55,925 bases of DNA, from the NCBI RefSeq assembly GCF_001673155.1, contig NZ_LZLE01000005.1:1-55925 (forward strand). Direction: 5' to 3'. Below are positions 32,915 to 40,761 of this stretch, in pieces. The DNA comes from Mycobacterium sp. 1423905.2. GTDB taxonomy: Bacteria; Actinomycetota; Actinomycetes; Mycobacteriales; Mycobacteriaceae. Position 1 is the first letter of the stretch. Each line of letters opens with the position of its first letter. The position numbers were made by a program, and so were the translations under genes. The notes under the pieces were generated by a model, which had not been told where the DNA came from, made no database searches, and saw nothing but the letters and a program-made list of their open reading frames with translations.

Positions 32915-34269
32915 CCGAACCCGACCGACTGACCCTGGTGTTGCGATTCGCCGACGTCGGCATCGCCACCTACGCCAGCCTGCGGATCGTTGGCCAGCCG
33001 TCGCGGACGGTCGCGTGGGTGATTGAAGAACCAATTCTATTGGCCGCATTAGAAGAACTAGCCGATGCACTGCCCGAACCGCGGAACGCCGAGAGCCGGC
33101 GCGAGGCCATCGGGCGCGCGCTGCGACACGGTCGGTTCGCGTCGCCGGAGTCCGAATTGACCCTCGCATACATCCTGGGGGTGTTGCTGATCGGTGTATC
33201 GGGCTGGCGGCTGCTGACCGAGTGCATCGCGTTTCCTCGCCCGGTGCTGTTCGTCTCGCCCAGCGCCCGACTCGCGCGGGTGCCCTGGGGCTTGCTCGCG
33301 CTGCCGAAATCTGGCCCCACCAAGGAAGAACTCGTACAGGCCCGGCACTCCGCGATCACCGCCAGCGGCCGAGCGCCGGCGCGAATCCCGTGGCAGCTGG
33401 CCGACATCAAGGACCACACCGACGGTTTCCGGCTGATGGAAGTGGCCGACGTCTTCTGGGCCGTGCCGCAGAACATCGTGCACGCGCCGCGCACGCCCGC
33501 CATTTGGCACACCCGGCACGACGGGCCGCCGCTGCTCGTATTGGACCCACGAGTGCCCGGCCAGCGGCCGGATTCTCCACTTGGTTCGGTACTCGGCAGG
33601 CCGTCAGACCAAACACCGCTGGCGCGCCACTTCACGCAGTTGTTGCACCGCCGCGCAGTACAGCCACAGGTCACGGCCGCGGTCGAGTTGTTCCGCCGTC
33701 CCGACGCCGACCGCAGGTGGCTGGCCGAACTACTGGCCCGACAGCCGAGTCGCATGCTGTATGTCGGGCACGCCAGTTCCGCGGACGAAACAGGCCAGGC
33801 ACACCGCGCCGCCCTGCACTTCGCCTGCACCGCCGACTGCCCCGGAGATGCCGAGCCCATCGGCAACCACCGTCCGTTGACCGCCGCGGACCTGATGGCC
33901 CTGCGGCTGCCGATGCCACCGCGGGTCGCGCTGATCGCCTGCGCCTCCGGTGGTGACTACCAATTCGACGAGGCGACGGGTCTGGTGGCCGCCATGATCC
34001 TCGGTGGCGCGCAGCTGGTGACCGCCACACTATGGTCCCTGCCCACCACCGCGGCATATCGCCAATTCGGAACCGGCACAACCGAAGACACCGATCCGAT
34101 GGCTGAGGTGGTCGCGGCCGTGGACGAAGCACATGAGGCCGCGGAGGCCGGTTACGCGGTGAACCGGTGGCAGCGGGCACAGATGCGGCGCTGGCGGGAC
34201 GGAACCGTCACCGCCAGCCCGCTGTATTGGGGTGCACTGGCCACCTTCGCCGTCGACGGTGCGCGCTGA
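32911..34269 (+). CDS. CHAT-domain caspase-like cysteine peptidase
   Basis: 452 residues. The C-terminal half is a CHAT domain: the catalytic His287 lies in MLYVGHASS after a predicted strand, and the catalytic Cys344 in VALIACASGGDYQF, followed by ATGLVAAMILGGAQLVTATLWSLPT, the typical segment after the Cys. The middle has PRPVLFVSPSARLARVPWGLLALP, seen in many CHAT proteins before the catalytic block. CHAT peptidases relate to caspases and separases and often act in host-defence or regulated-proteolysis systems. Both dyad residues are intact, so activity is expected. Coupled to the helical-repeat gene. Confidence 0.88.
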   Translation: MTEPDRLTLVLRFADVGIATYASLRIVGQPSRTVAWVIEEPILLAALEELADALPEPRNAESRREAIGRALRHGRFASPESELTLAYILGVLLIGVSGWRLLTECIAFPRPVLFVSPSARLARVPWGLLALPKSGPTKEELVQARHSAITASGRAPARIPWQLADIKDHTDGFRLMEVADVFWAVPQNIVHAPRTPAIWHTRHDGPPLLVLDPRVPGQRPDSPLGSVLGRPSDQTPLARHFTQLLHRRAVQPQVTAAVELFRRPDADRRWLAELLARQPSRMLYVGHASSADETGQAHRAALHFACTADCPGDAEPIGNHRPLTAADLMALRLPMPPRVALIACASGGDYQFDEATGLVAAMILGGAQLVTATLWSLPTTAAYRQFGTGTTEDTDPMAEVVAAVDEAHEAAEAGYAVNRWQRAQMRRWRDGTVTASPLYWGALATFAVDGAR

Positions 34270-34272
34270 GCA

Positions 34273-34710
34273 TCAGGTGAGAACCAACCCCGACGCGCGC
34301 ACCGCCAGCACATCGTCAGGCAACGAAAGGTGTTCGCGTTCCTCGGGGTTGAATGCCACCAGCACCACCAGACCGGGACGCAGCGCCCCAACGTCCGGGT
34401 CCGATTCGCCGCGCACCAGCCGACCGATGAAGGTGTCACCGTGGACGCTGGACACCTCGATCCACACTTGCTGCGGCCCGGTGTCGGTCTGCGCTGAATC
34501 ATCGTCGACCTCGCGCACGGTGCCGACGCCGACGATCCGTTCGGCGGGTGGCAGCGAGCGCTCGCCGCAGCGACTGATGACGAATATGGTGACCCCGGCC
34601 AGCGCGACGCTGAGAATTGCGATCCACAACTCGTGGAATGCGAGGTACAGGACGGTGGTTGCGATCAGGGCGATCTCGGCTCCGAAGGCCAGCAGCTTGG
34701 ATTTGTTCAT
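34273..34710 (-). CDS. Two-TM protein with a beta-rich soluble domain
   Basis: 145 residues. Two adjacent N-terminal hydrophobic helices (LLAFGAEIALIATTVLYLAF and LWIAILSVALAGVTIFVIS) are followed by a soluble domain with strand patterns (IVGVGTVREVDD, QVWIEVSSVHGDTFIGRLV, LRPGLVVLVAFNP), suggesting a small beta-barrel of NfeD/OB type; that fold guess is weak. It is encoded opposite the CHAT gene with only 3 bases between the stops, and diverges from the 34795 gene. Its role is unknown; by position it may belong to the CHAT locus. Confidence 0.75.
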   Translation of the reverse strand: MNKSKLLAFGAEIALIATTVLYLAFHELWIAILSVALAGVTIFVISRCGERSLPPAERIVGVGTVREVDDDSAQTDTGPQQVWIEVSSVHGDTFIGRLVRGESDPDVGALRPGLVVLVAFNPEEREHLSLPDDVLAVRASGLVLT

Positions 34711-34782
34711 GGCATCAGGCTGCTATGCCCGGCGGGCTACCGAACCCAACTTTTCTGATGGCCCCTCGTTCACCGTTACCCC

Positions 34783-34788
34783 TATTCT
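34783..34788 (+). promoter_or_regulatory. Candidate -10 for the two-gene unknown operon
   Basis: TATTCT, then 6 bases, then ATG 34795; no Shine-Dalgarno. Same leaderless geometry as the helical-repeat gene. Confidence 0.5.
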
Positions 34789-34794
34789 GTGCAC

Positions 34795-36114
34795 ATGAGC
34801 GCGGACCCACAGGTGGTGACCGCCGCTCCGGTGGGTCATCCGCGCCGGGCGGTGATCGATCAGGCGTGGCGCGCGATCGGTCCCGGTGTCGAAGTGCTCA
34901 GCAGTGACGACGGTGGGCCACTGAGCCGAACCGTCAAACGCATCATCGACCCGCTGGTGTTGCGGTTGCGGGCCAATCCGCAGTACTCAGCCCCGGTCGT
35001 CACCGCCGACACCGCCGCGCAGATGCATGACCTCATCGTCGGCAATGGCACTCAATTATGTTCCGCTGCAGCATGGTTCGAGGTGCTCAAGCTGGAACGG
35101 CGCCGACAGCGGATTCGCAGCGGCAATGCACAGGAGCTGTACTTCCCGGTGTGCTTCGAGCTCGCGGTGACCAAGGGCAGGCCGGCGCCGGAGGACCGCG
35201 AGATGGCCGCCGCGGTGCTGGCGGACATACACAAAGGCCGGGACCGCACCGCCGTGGAGGTACTCCACGACTACGTCGCCGACCCGCAGGTCGTCGCGGA
35301 CCTGGCCCGCCAGCTCGATCGGAGCTGGCGCGATGTTCGCCCCGACGACACCGCCATTGAACCGTTCCTGGCCGAGCTCGGCACCGTCTTGGGACCCGCC
35401 ACCAGCCATAACGCCAAGACCGCGCGGCAGCGCGTGTGGTCAGCGGTGATCGCCGATGCCACCCCGTACCACCTGGGGGCGCTGGCGCGCATCGATCCGG
35501 TGCAGCTGCCCTGGTCGATCGTCACTTTGGGCCTGAGCTCGATTGAGCCGCAACGTCCGCCGTCCATCGTGGGCGGCTCCGACAGCGATCGGCCGCTGGA
35601 TCGCAGCGTGGTCGACCGAGTACGGGCGACCTTGCGCCGGGCTTTGGATCGTGATGCGCTGCCCGATGTCCCGCTGTTGTGCGCCGAGGAAGTCGATCGG
35701 GCCTGCGCGCCGTGGGGGCTGCTGAGCGAAGACAAGCAGGCCGCGCTGGTGGCCGGTATCGAGGTCGCCGTCGAGCTCTCCCCGCTGGACCGATCGACCA
35801 CCAGCCGCTACGCCCTGGCCGCGCAGATTCAAGCGCGGCTGCGTAAGGAGGCATACGTGCTGCATGCACGGCGCTATCTCGCCGAGGGCGGCCCAATGCA
35901 TCCGCGGCAACGCCAGGTGGTCGACGATCTGGCCGCCTACTCCCAGCCCTATCTGAGCCGTTTGTGGGCGCGCTTACACGGACGCGACGTATGGCAGGAA
36001 CCGTGCGACGACGTCGACGACGTGCGGTCGCTGCTCGAAGGTGTCGCCCGGTCGGTCAGCCTGGACCACCGGCAGCGCATCAAGGCGATGCTGGAATTGC
36101 AGGTGGCCGGATGA
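34795..36114 (+). CDS. Unknown helical protein of the CHAT locus
   Basis: 439 residues from ATG 34795 (GTG 34789 also in frame). No recognised domain and no signal or membrane segment. The sequence looks mostly helical, with charged stretches such as VLKLERRRQRIRSGN, DREMAAAVLADIHKGRDRTAVEVLHDYV and SRYALAAQIQARLRKEAYVLHARRYLAEGG, and a Trp-rich short segment (YLSRLWARLHGRDVWQEP). The TGA overlaps the next start (ATGA), so its product is made together with the 36111 protein and they probably interact. Confidence 0.8.
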   Translation: MSADPQVVTAAPVGHPRRAVIDQAWRAIGPGVEVLSSDDGGPLSRTVKRIIDPLVLRLRANPQYSAPVVTADTAAQMHDLIVGNGTQLCSAAAWFEVLKLERRRQRIRSGNAQELYFPVCFELAVTKGRPAPEDREMAAAVLADIHKGRDRTAVEVLHDYVADPQVVADLARQLDRSWRDVRPDDTAIEPFLAELGTVLGPATSHNAKTARQRVWSAVIADATPYHLGALARIDPVQLPWSIVTLGLSSIEPQRPPSIVGGSDSDRPLDRSVVDRVRATLRRALDRDALPDVPLLCAEEVDRACAPWGLLSEDKQAALVAGIEVAVELSPLDRSTTSRYALAAQIQARLRKEAYVLHARRYLAEGGPMHPRQRQVVDDLAAYSQPYLSRLWARLHGRDVWQEPCDDVDDVRSLLEGVARSVSLDHRQRIKAMLELQVAG

Positions 36115-37247
36115 GGCTGGTCACCGAAGCCGGGCTGTGGAGCACCGGTCCCACCGAGCCCCTGCAGACACCGTCGCCGCTGCTCGCCGTGCTGGAGGTC
36201 AGTGGCGCGGTGTTGTCCTGGACGATCGACGAACCGGCCGAGGCGATCCGAATCACCTTCACCGACGTCACCCGCGCTGACTGGCTGTGGCGAGTGGTCG
36301 GCGAGTCGGGTCATGTCGCCGTGACCGCTGCGGTGACCTCCGTCGACGAGCAAGACTCGCCGAGCGTCGAACTCACCGATGTCGACGTCGCGGTCGGGCC
36401 GTTGGCCGCGCTGCGCCGGCTGGCGCTGGGGCACTGGCTGCGACGCTGGTGGCCGGCCAGTCAGCGCGACGATATCGCCGCGTTGGACCGCGCGTTGCTC
36501 GACGTCGAAGTGGCCTTGTTGACCAGCGGCGCGCAGGATTTCTTCACCGACGACACGCTGGACTCCGATGTCACTGGGCTGCTGGAGCCGCATGCCGCTG
36601 CCCTGATCGGGCACCTGTACACCGGTGATCCGCGCATCCGTGACCTCATCGCGGCCGCCGCCGAACTGGCCGACGAACTCGGTCTGGACTACGGCGGCTG
36701 GGCGGAACTTTCCGACGCGGTCCACGATTCGGCGGCGCCAAGTGCGCTGGCGACCGGCCACCGCGATGACTACGCGTTGGCCGCGGGAACCGACCCGCGG
36801 GCTCCTGGCGCGATCGCTCAGGGCGTCGCGTCGATCAACTGGGGTGCGGTACCGCCCGGCATCTTCGACGCCGCCGAGCAGACCGTGGACTGGCGAGTGG
36901 AGAGCGCCGGTCAAGACGTCGTCGCCATCGTGCGTGCCGCCGTGATCGGTCCCGACCCAGCGACCGGTGTCCCGGTCGCGGTGCGCTCCGGCGACGTCAG
37001 CGGTTCCGGCGCCTTGGCGGCCGACGGTCGCGCGACCGTGCCCATCCTCGACGCGCAGCGCCGGCCGATCACCGAGACCGCCGCCTGGGGCCATGACTGG
37101 CCCGCGACGTCAGTGGTGGTGGGCGCCGCCATCGAAGAGTCACCCCAGACCCGGGACCGGGTGCGCCGGTGGGCGGGGGCCCGGCTCGACCAGCCGCCGC
37201 AAGACGCTTTCCTGGCCGAGGCGCTGGCCAGCGAATCGGCCTACTGA
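36111..37247 (+). CDS. Unknown protein of the CHAT locus, coupled to 34795
   Basis: 378 residues from ATG 36111, overlapping the upstream stop by 4 bases. The N-terminal 120 residues look beta-rich (LLAVLEVSGAVLSWTIDEPAEAIRITF-type strands), the middle is helical and acidic (DIAALDRALLDVEVALLTSG, DLIAAAAELADELG), and the C-terminal part is again beta-rich (VDWRVESAGQDVVAIVRAAV, SVVVGAAIEES), perhaps an Ig-like fold. No catalytic motif is seen. I do not recognise the family. The frame upstream of 36111 is shadow. Confidence 0.8.
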   Translation: MRLVTEAGLWSTGPTEPLQTPSPLLAVLEVSGAVLSWTIDEPAEAIRITFTDVTRADWLWRVVGESGHVAVTAAVTSVDEQDSPSVELTDVDVAVGPLAALRRLALGHWLRRWWPASQRDDIAALDRALLDVEVALLTSGAQDFFTDDTLDSDVTGLLEPHAAALIGHLYTGDPRIRDLIAAAAELADELGLDYGGWAELSDAVHDSAAPSALATGHRDDYALAAGTDPRAPGAIAQGVASINWGAVPPGIFDAAEQTVDWRVESAGQDVVAIVRAAVIGPDPATGVPVAVRSGDVSGSGALAADGRATVPILDAQRRPITETAAWGHDWPATSVVVGAAIEESPQTRDRVRRWAGARLDQPPQDAFLAEALASESAY

Positions 37248-37286
37248 GGTGCGCTTGCACCCCTGTCGCGGGCGCGCACGCTTCCC

Positions 37287-37292
37287 TATGCT
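37287..37292 (+). promoter_or_regulatory. Candidate -10 upstream of the DapB-like gene
   Basis: TATGCT, then 6 bases and GTG 37299; leaderless geometry again. Confidence 0.5.
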
Positions 37293-37298
37293 GAGCGA

Positions 37299-38357
37299 GT
37301 GCCAAACACTTATCGGGTCGTGCAATGGACCACCGGGAACGTCGGCAAGAGCTCGCTGCAGTCCATCACCGACAATCCCCTGCTGGAACTCGTCGGCTGC
37401 TACGCCTGGTCGTCGGACAAGGCCGGGCGCGACGCCGGTGAACTGTGCGGACTGCCGCCGCTGGGAGTCACCGCCACCAACGACGCCGAGGAGTTGCTGG
37501 CGCTCAAACCGGATTGCGTGGTCTACAACCCGATGTGGATCGACGTCGATGAGCTGGTCCGCATCCTGTCCGCCGGGGTCAACGTCGTCACCACCGCGTC
37601 GTTCATCACCGGCCACAACCTGGGTGCCGGCCGGGACCGAATCCTGGAGGCTTGCCAGGCGGGTGGCTCGACGATTTTCGGATCCGGAGTCAGCCCCGGT
37701 TTCGCTGAGTTGCTGGCGATCGTGTCGGCAATGGTGTGTAACCGGGTGGACAAGGTGACCGTCAACGAGGCGGCGGACACCACGTTCTACGACTCGCCGG
37801 CCACCGAACAACCGGTGGGATTCGGCAAGCCGATCGACCATCCAGATCTGCAGGCCATGACGGAGCACGGCACAGCCATCTTCGGTGAAGCGGTCCGATT
37901 GGTCGCCGACGCCCTCGGGGTCGAACTCGACGACGTGCGGTGTGTCGCCGAGTACGCCCAGACCACAGCAGACCTCGATCTCGGGTCATGGACCATCCAG
38001 GCAGGCTGTGTCGCCGGCGTGTACGCCAGCTGGCAAGGTGTGGTGGGCGACAAGACCGTCGTCGAGCTCAACGTCCGGTGGCGCAAGGGTCAGACGCTGG
38101 AACCCGATTGGAAAATCGACCAGGACGGTTGGGTTATCCAGATCGACGGACAGCCAACCGTCACGACCAAGGTAGGTTTTCTGCCACCGCCGTACTTCCA
38201 GGCAACCACCATCGCGGAATTCATGACTCTCGGGCACATCATGACGGCGATGCCCACCATTCACGCCATCCCGGCCGTCGTCGCCGCCGCACCGGGAATC
38301 GTCACCTACGCCGACCTCCCGCTCACCCTGCCGCGCGGTGTGGTTCCGCTCGGGTGA
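37299..38357 (+). CDS. DapB-like NAD(P)-binding dehydrogenase
   Basis: 352 residues. The Rossmann start is VVQWTTGNVGKSSLQSI, and the sequence continues like mycobacterial proteins annotated as dihydrodipicolinate reductase or 2,4-diaminopentanoate dehydrogenase-like: VVTTASFITGHN, STIFGSGVSPGFAELLAIV and FGKPIDHPDL. The true DapB for lysine synthesis is about 245 residues, so this is a paralogue acting on another substrate. The substrate is not evident from context. Confidence 0.8.
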   Translation: MPNTYRVVQWTTGNVGKSSLQSITDNPLLELVGCYAWSSDKAGRDAGELCGLPPLGVTATNDAEELLALKPDCVVYNPMWIDVDELVRILSAGVNVVTTASFITGHNLGAGRDRILEACQAGGSTIFGSGVSPGFAELLAIVSAMVCNRVDKVTVNEAADTTFYDSPATEQPVGFGKPIDHPDLQAMTEHGTAIFGEAVRLVADALGVELDDVRCVAEYAQTTADLDLGSWTIQAGCVAGVYASWQGVVGDKTVVELNVRWRKGQTLEPDWKIDQDGWVIQIDGQPTVTTKVGFLPPPYFQATTIAEFMTLGHIMTAMPTIHAIPAVVAAAPGIVTYADLPLTLPRGVVPLG

Positions 38358-38404
38358 GGTGATCGGCGGTTTCAAGATCGACCCCGCTCGGGTATCCCCC
38401 ACCC

Positions 38405-38578
38405 ATGAGCGCTGAAGACAAGATCAAGAACAAGATCGACGACGTGGGCGGCAAGGCCAAAGAGGGCCTCGGTCGCGCCACCGACGACGACAGCACCAAG
38501 AACGAAGGCAAGCTGGACCAGGCCAAATCAAACCTGAAAGACGCCGGCGAGAAGGTCAAGGACGCCTTCAAGCATTAA
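38405..38578 (+). CDS. CsbD-like stress protein
   Basis: 57 residues, beginning MSAEDKIKNKIDDVGGKAKEG and ending KVKDAFKH. Lys/Asp/Gly-rich with GKAKEGLGRATDD, NEGKLDQAKSNLKDAGEKVKD, the typical CsbD repeat pattern. CsbD proteins are small, probably flexible general-stress proteins of unknown mechanism. It is too short for a 60-residue cutoff. It lies between the DapB-like gene and the deazaflavin oxidoreductase gene on the same strand. Confidence 0.9.
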   Translation: MSAEDKIKNKIDDVGGKAKEGLGRATDDDSTKNEGKLDQAKSNLKDAGEKVKDAFKH

Positions 38579-38605
38579 CGCCGGCGTAGCGGGTACCTGG
38601 CCAGG

Positions 38606-39109
38606 ATGCCCCTGCGCTACGTCGATCCCGAGCGCCGCACCACGCCGTTGTCCCGGGTGGCTGCCGGTTTCGCCCGTTCGCGGGTAGGCCAGTTGTTCGC
38701 CAAGCGCGTCGCGGCGCGGACCGATCCCTTGCTGAGCCGGATCTCCCACGGCAACTTGAGCTGGGGGGCGTTGGTGGCTCCGTCGGCGACGTTGCGGATG
38801 AGCGGCGCGAAAACTGGTGAACCGCGGGAGACTCAACTCGCGTACTTTCATCAGGGACGCGACGTGATTGTGGTTGCCTCCAATTTCGGCGAAGACCGCA
38901 ATCCGCAGTGGTATCACAACCTGCTGACCCATCCGGACTGCGAGTTGGGCGGAGAACGGTTCCGCGCCACGGAGGTCCAGGATCCCGACGAGTACCGACG
39001 GCTTTACCAACTTGCCGAGCGTTCCTACGGTGGGTACCGCGATTACCGAGGCAAGACGGCCGCCGAAGGCCGCCACATCCCGATCCTGCGGCTCACTCCG
39101 GCGAGTTGA
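38606..39109 (+). CDS. Deazaflavin (F420)-dependent nitroreductase family protein
   Basis: 167 residues of the DDN/FDOR-A split beta-barrel family: TLRMSGAKTGEPRETQLAYF, DVIVVASNFGEDRNPQWYHNLLTHPDCEL and the C-terminal IPILRLTP are diagnostic. Family members use reduced F420 to reduce quinones or nitroaromatics; the physiological substrate here is unknown. It starts 27 bases after the CsbD-like gene and ends 23 bases before the cutinase, so these may be co-transcribed. Confidence 0.9.
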   Translation: MPLRYVDPERRTTPLSRVAAGFARSRVGQLFAKRVAARTDPLLSRISHGNLSWGALVAPSATLRMSGAKTGEPRETQLAYFHQGRDVIVVASNFGEDRNPQWYHNLLTHPDCELGGERFRATEVQDPDEYRRLYQLAERSYGGYRDYRGKTAAEGRHIPILRLTPAS

Positions 39110-39132
39110 CCCCAGAGACAACAAGGAATTTC

Positions 39133-39834
39133 GTGACACGACAGTTATTTTCGGCGGTGCGCCGCCTCGCGGTCGGCACCGGCATAGCAGCGAGCGTGAC
39201 CACGTCGGCCATGGTGGCCGCCCCTACATCGGCGGCCGAACCATGCCCGGACGTCGAGGTGGTGTTCGCCCGCGGCACCAGTGAACCGCCCGGCGTCGGC
39301 GGCATCGGCAACTCTTTCGTCGACGCGGTGCGATCGCGAGTGGGCGGTCGCTCCTTCAACGTGTACGCGGTGAATTATCCGGCCAGCAATGACTTTGGTA
39401 GTCCGGACTTTCCGAGGACGGTCGTCGACGGGATACGCGACGCCAGTTCGCACATCCAGTCCATGGCCGGTAGCTGCCCGCAGACCAAGGAAGTGCTGGG
39501 CGGATTCTCCCAGGGCGCTGCGGTTGCCGGGTATGTGACGTCGGCCGCTGTGCCGCAGGGAGTCTCACCCGCCGACGTGCCGCAGCCGCTGTCACCGGAG
39601 GTGGCCAATCACGTCGCCGCGGTGGCGCTGTTCGGCACTCCGTCACCGCAATTCCTGACCAATCTCAAAGCGCCGCCGATCGCTATCGGTCCGCTCTACC
39701 AAGGCAAGACCATTCAGCTGTGCGCGCCCGGGGACGGAATTTGCGGGGCGGGCAATGACCCCGCCGCGCACGCGTCCTACGGCGTCAACGGGATGACCGC
39801 TCAGGCAGCGGACTTCGTCGTCGGCCGCCTCTGA
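39133..39834 (+). CDS. Secreted cutinase-family esterase, intact (Cut5-like)
   Basis: 233 residues from GTG 39133 (AAGGA upstream). A signal peptide ending in PTSAAE precedes CPDVEVVFARGTSEPPG. The alpha/beta-hydrolase triad is complete: Ser126 in LGGFSQGAAVAGY, the Asp of CAPGDGICGAG, and the His of AHASYGVNGM; the Cys pairs of cutinases are also present. Family members hydrolyse acyl esters, phospholipids or polyesters outside the cell. By position it corresponds to cut5, which I recall as split into cut5a and cut5b in M. tuberculosis H37Rv; here the reading frame is unbroken. Confidence 0.92.
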   Translation: MTRQLFSAVRRLAVGTGIAASVTTSAMVAAPTSAAEPCPDVEVVFARGTSEPPGVGGIGNSFVDAVRSRVGGRSFNVYAVNYPASNDFGSPDFPRTVVDGIRDASSHIQSMAGSCPQTKEVLGGFSQGAAVAGYVTSAAVPQGVSPADVPQPLSPEVANHVAAVALFGTPSPQFLTNLKAPPIAIGPLYQGKTIQLCAPGDGICGAGNDPAAHASYGVNGMTAQAADFVVGRL

Positions 39835-39885
39835 GCAGTCACAGCCGGCCGCGGTTGAGGGTTTTGAGCAACGCGGCGCTAACCG

Positions 39886-40761
39886 TCAGCCGGTCGCCTC
39901 TTGGTTTGTGCGGAGCAGCGTCGAGGCATCCGACCAGAAGACGTAATCGGTGATCGCGGCCCAGGAGTCGGCCACGGCGCTGGCGCCGGCGGCCACCAGT
40001 TCTTCGCTGCGCGCGGCACGCTCGTCGGGGGCGACGAACATGAGGTTGCCGATGGTGGGGAATCCCGCCGCGACTGCAGACAGCACACCGGGCACCGAGT
40101 CTTCGATCGCCAACCCTTGCGCCGGGCCGATCCCCAAAACCTGACCGGCCAACAGGTACACCGCCGGATCGGGCTTGCTGGTCGGAACCGGTAGGGAATC
40201 TTCGGCGCTGAATCTCAGCGGCGCGGGTATCCAAACGTCCAGGCCGGTCGCAGTGAAGCACCCGTCGAGCCGAACGGCGGCGCTGGAGCTGACCGCCGCA
40301 AGACCATGGTGAGAACCTAGAGCCTGCAGAGCATCCTGGACGCGGGAGTCCGGACGCAGGGCGACCCGCAGGTGAGCGGTGACATGATCGCGTTCCCGCT
40401 CCACCCAATGCTCCAGCTCGGCGCTGCCCAGCGCGCGTCCCTGTGCGATGTCGTCGGGCGAGGCGATGCGCGCATCGGTGCGCCCCACTGCCAAGCACTC
40501 TTCGACCGGAACGCCCGCCTGCACCGCCAGGTCGACGGCCGTGGTGCGGAAGTTTTTGCCCGTGGTGCTTTTCCGGAGTTCTTCGGCGGTGTACCGCATC
40601 GTCACCCCGAAAGTGGCGAGGAAGTCGTTGGTCACCTCGATCGAGGCGTCGAATGCCGGTTCCTCCGAAGGGAATAGGTTCCCATCAGCGTCACAAAGCA
40701 CCGTGGTGATACTGGCGAGGTCAATATGCCTGACGACTATCATTCGCTCCCGATTCATCAT
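39886..40761 (-). CDS. HAD-superfamily phosphatase
   Basis: 291 residues from ATG 40761. HAD motif I is LCDADGNLFPSEE (Asp nucleophile, with DADGN rather than DxDGT), motif II the Ser cluster in AAVSSSAAVRLD, motif III Lys in VPTSKPDPAVYLLA, and motif IV GLAIEDSVPGVLSAVAAGF. It looks like a beta-phosphoglucomutase/sugar-phosphatase type. The start overlaps the mannitol-dehydrogenase stop (ATGATGA), so a role in sugar or sugar-alcohol phosphate metabolism is likely. A shorter start at 40743 is possible. Confidence 0.85.
   Translation of the reverse strand: MMNRERMIVVRHIDLASITTVLCDADGNLFPSEEPAFDASIEVTNDFLATFGVTMRYTAEELRKSTTGKNFRTTAVDLAVQAGVPVEECLAVGRTDARIASPDDIAQGRALGSAELEHWVERERDHVTAHLRVALRPDSRVQDALQALGSHHGLAAVSSSAAVRLDGCFTATGLDVWIPAPLRFSAEDSLPVPTSKPDPAVYLLAGQVLGIGPAQGLAIEDSVPGVLSAVAAGFPTIGNLMFVAPDERAARSEELVAAGASAVADSWAAITDYVFWSDASTLLRTNQEATG

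Noticed and set aside
38908..39132. N-terminal extension of the cutinase upstream of 39133
   Set aside because: It reads through the F420-reductase gene out of frame and would bury the signal peptide.
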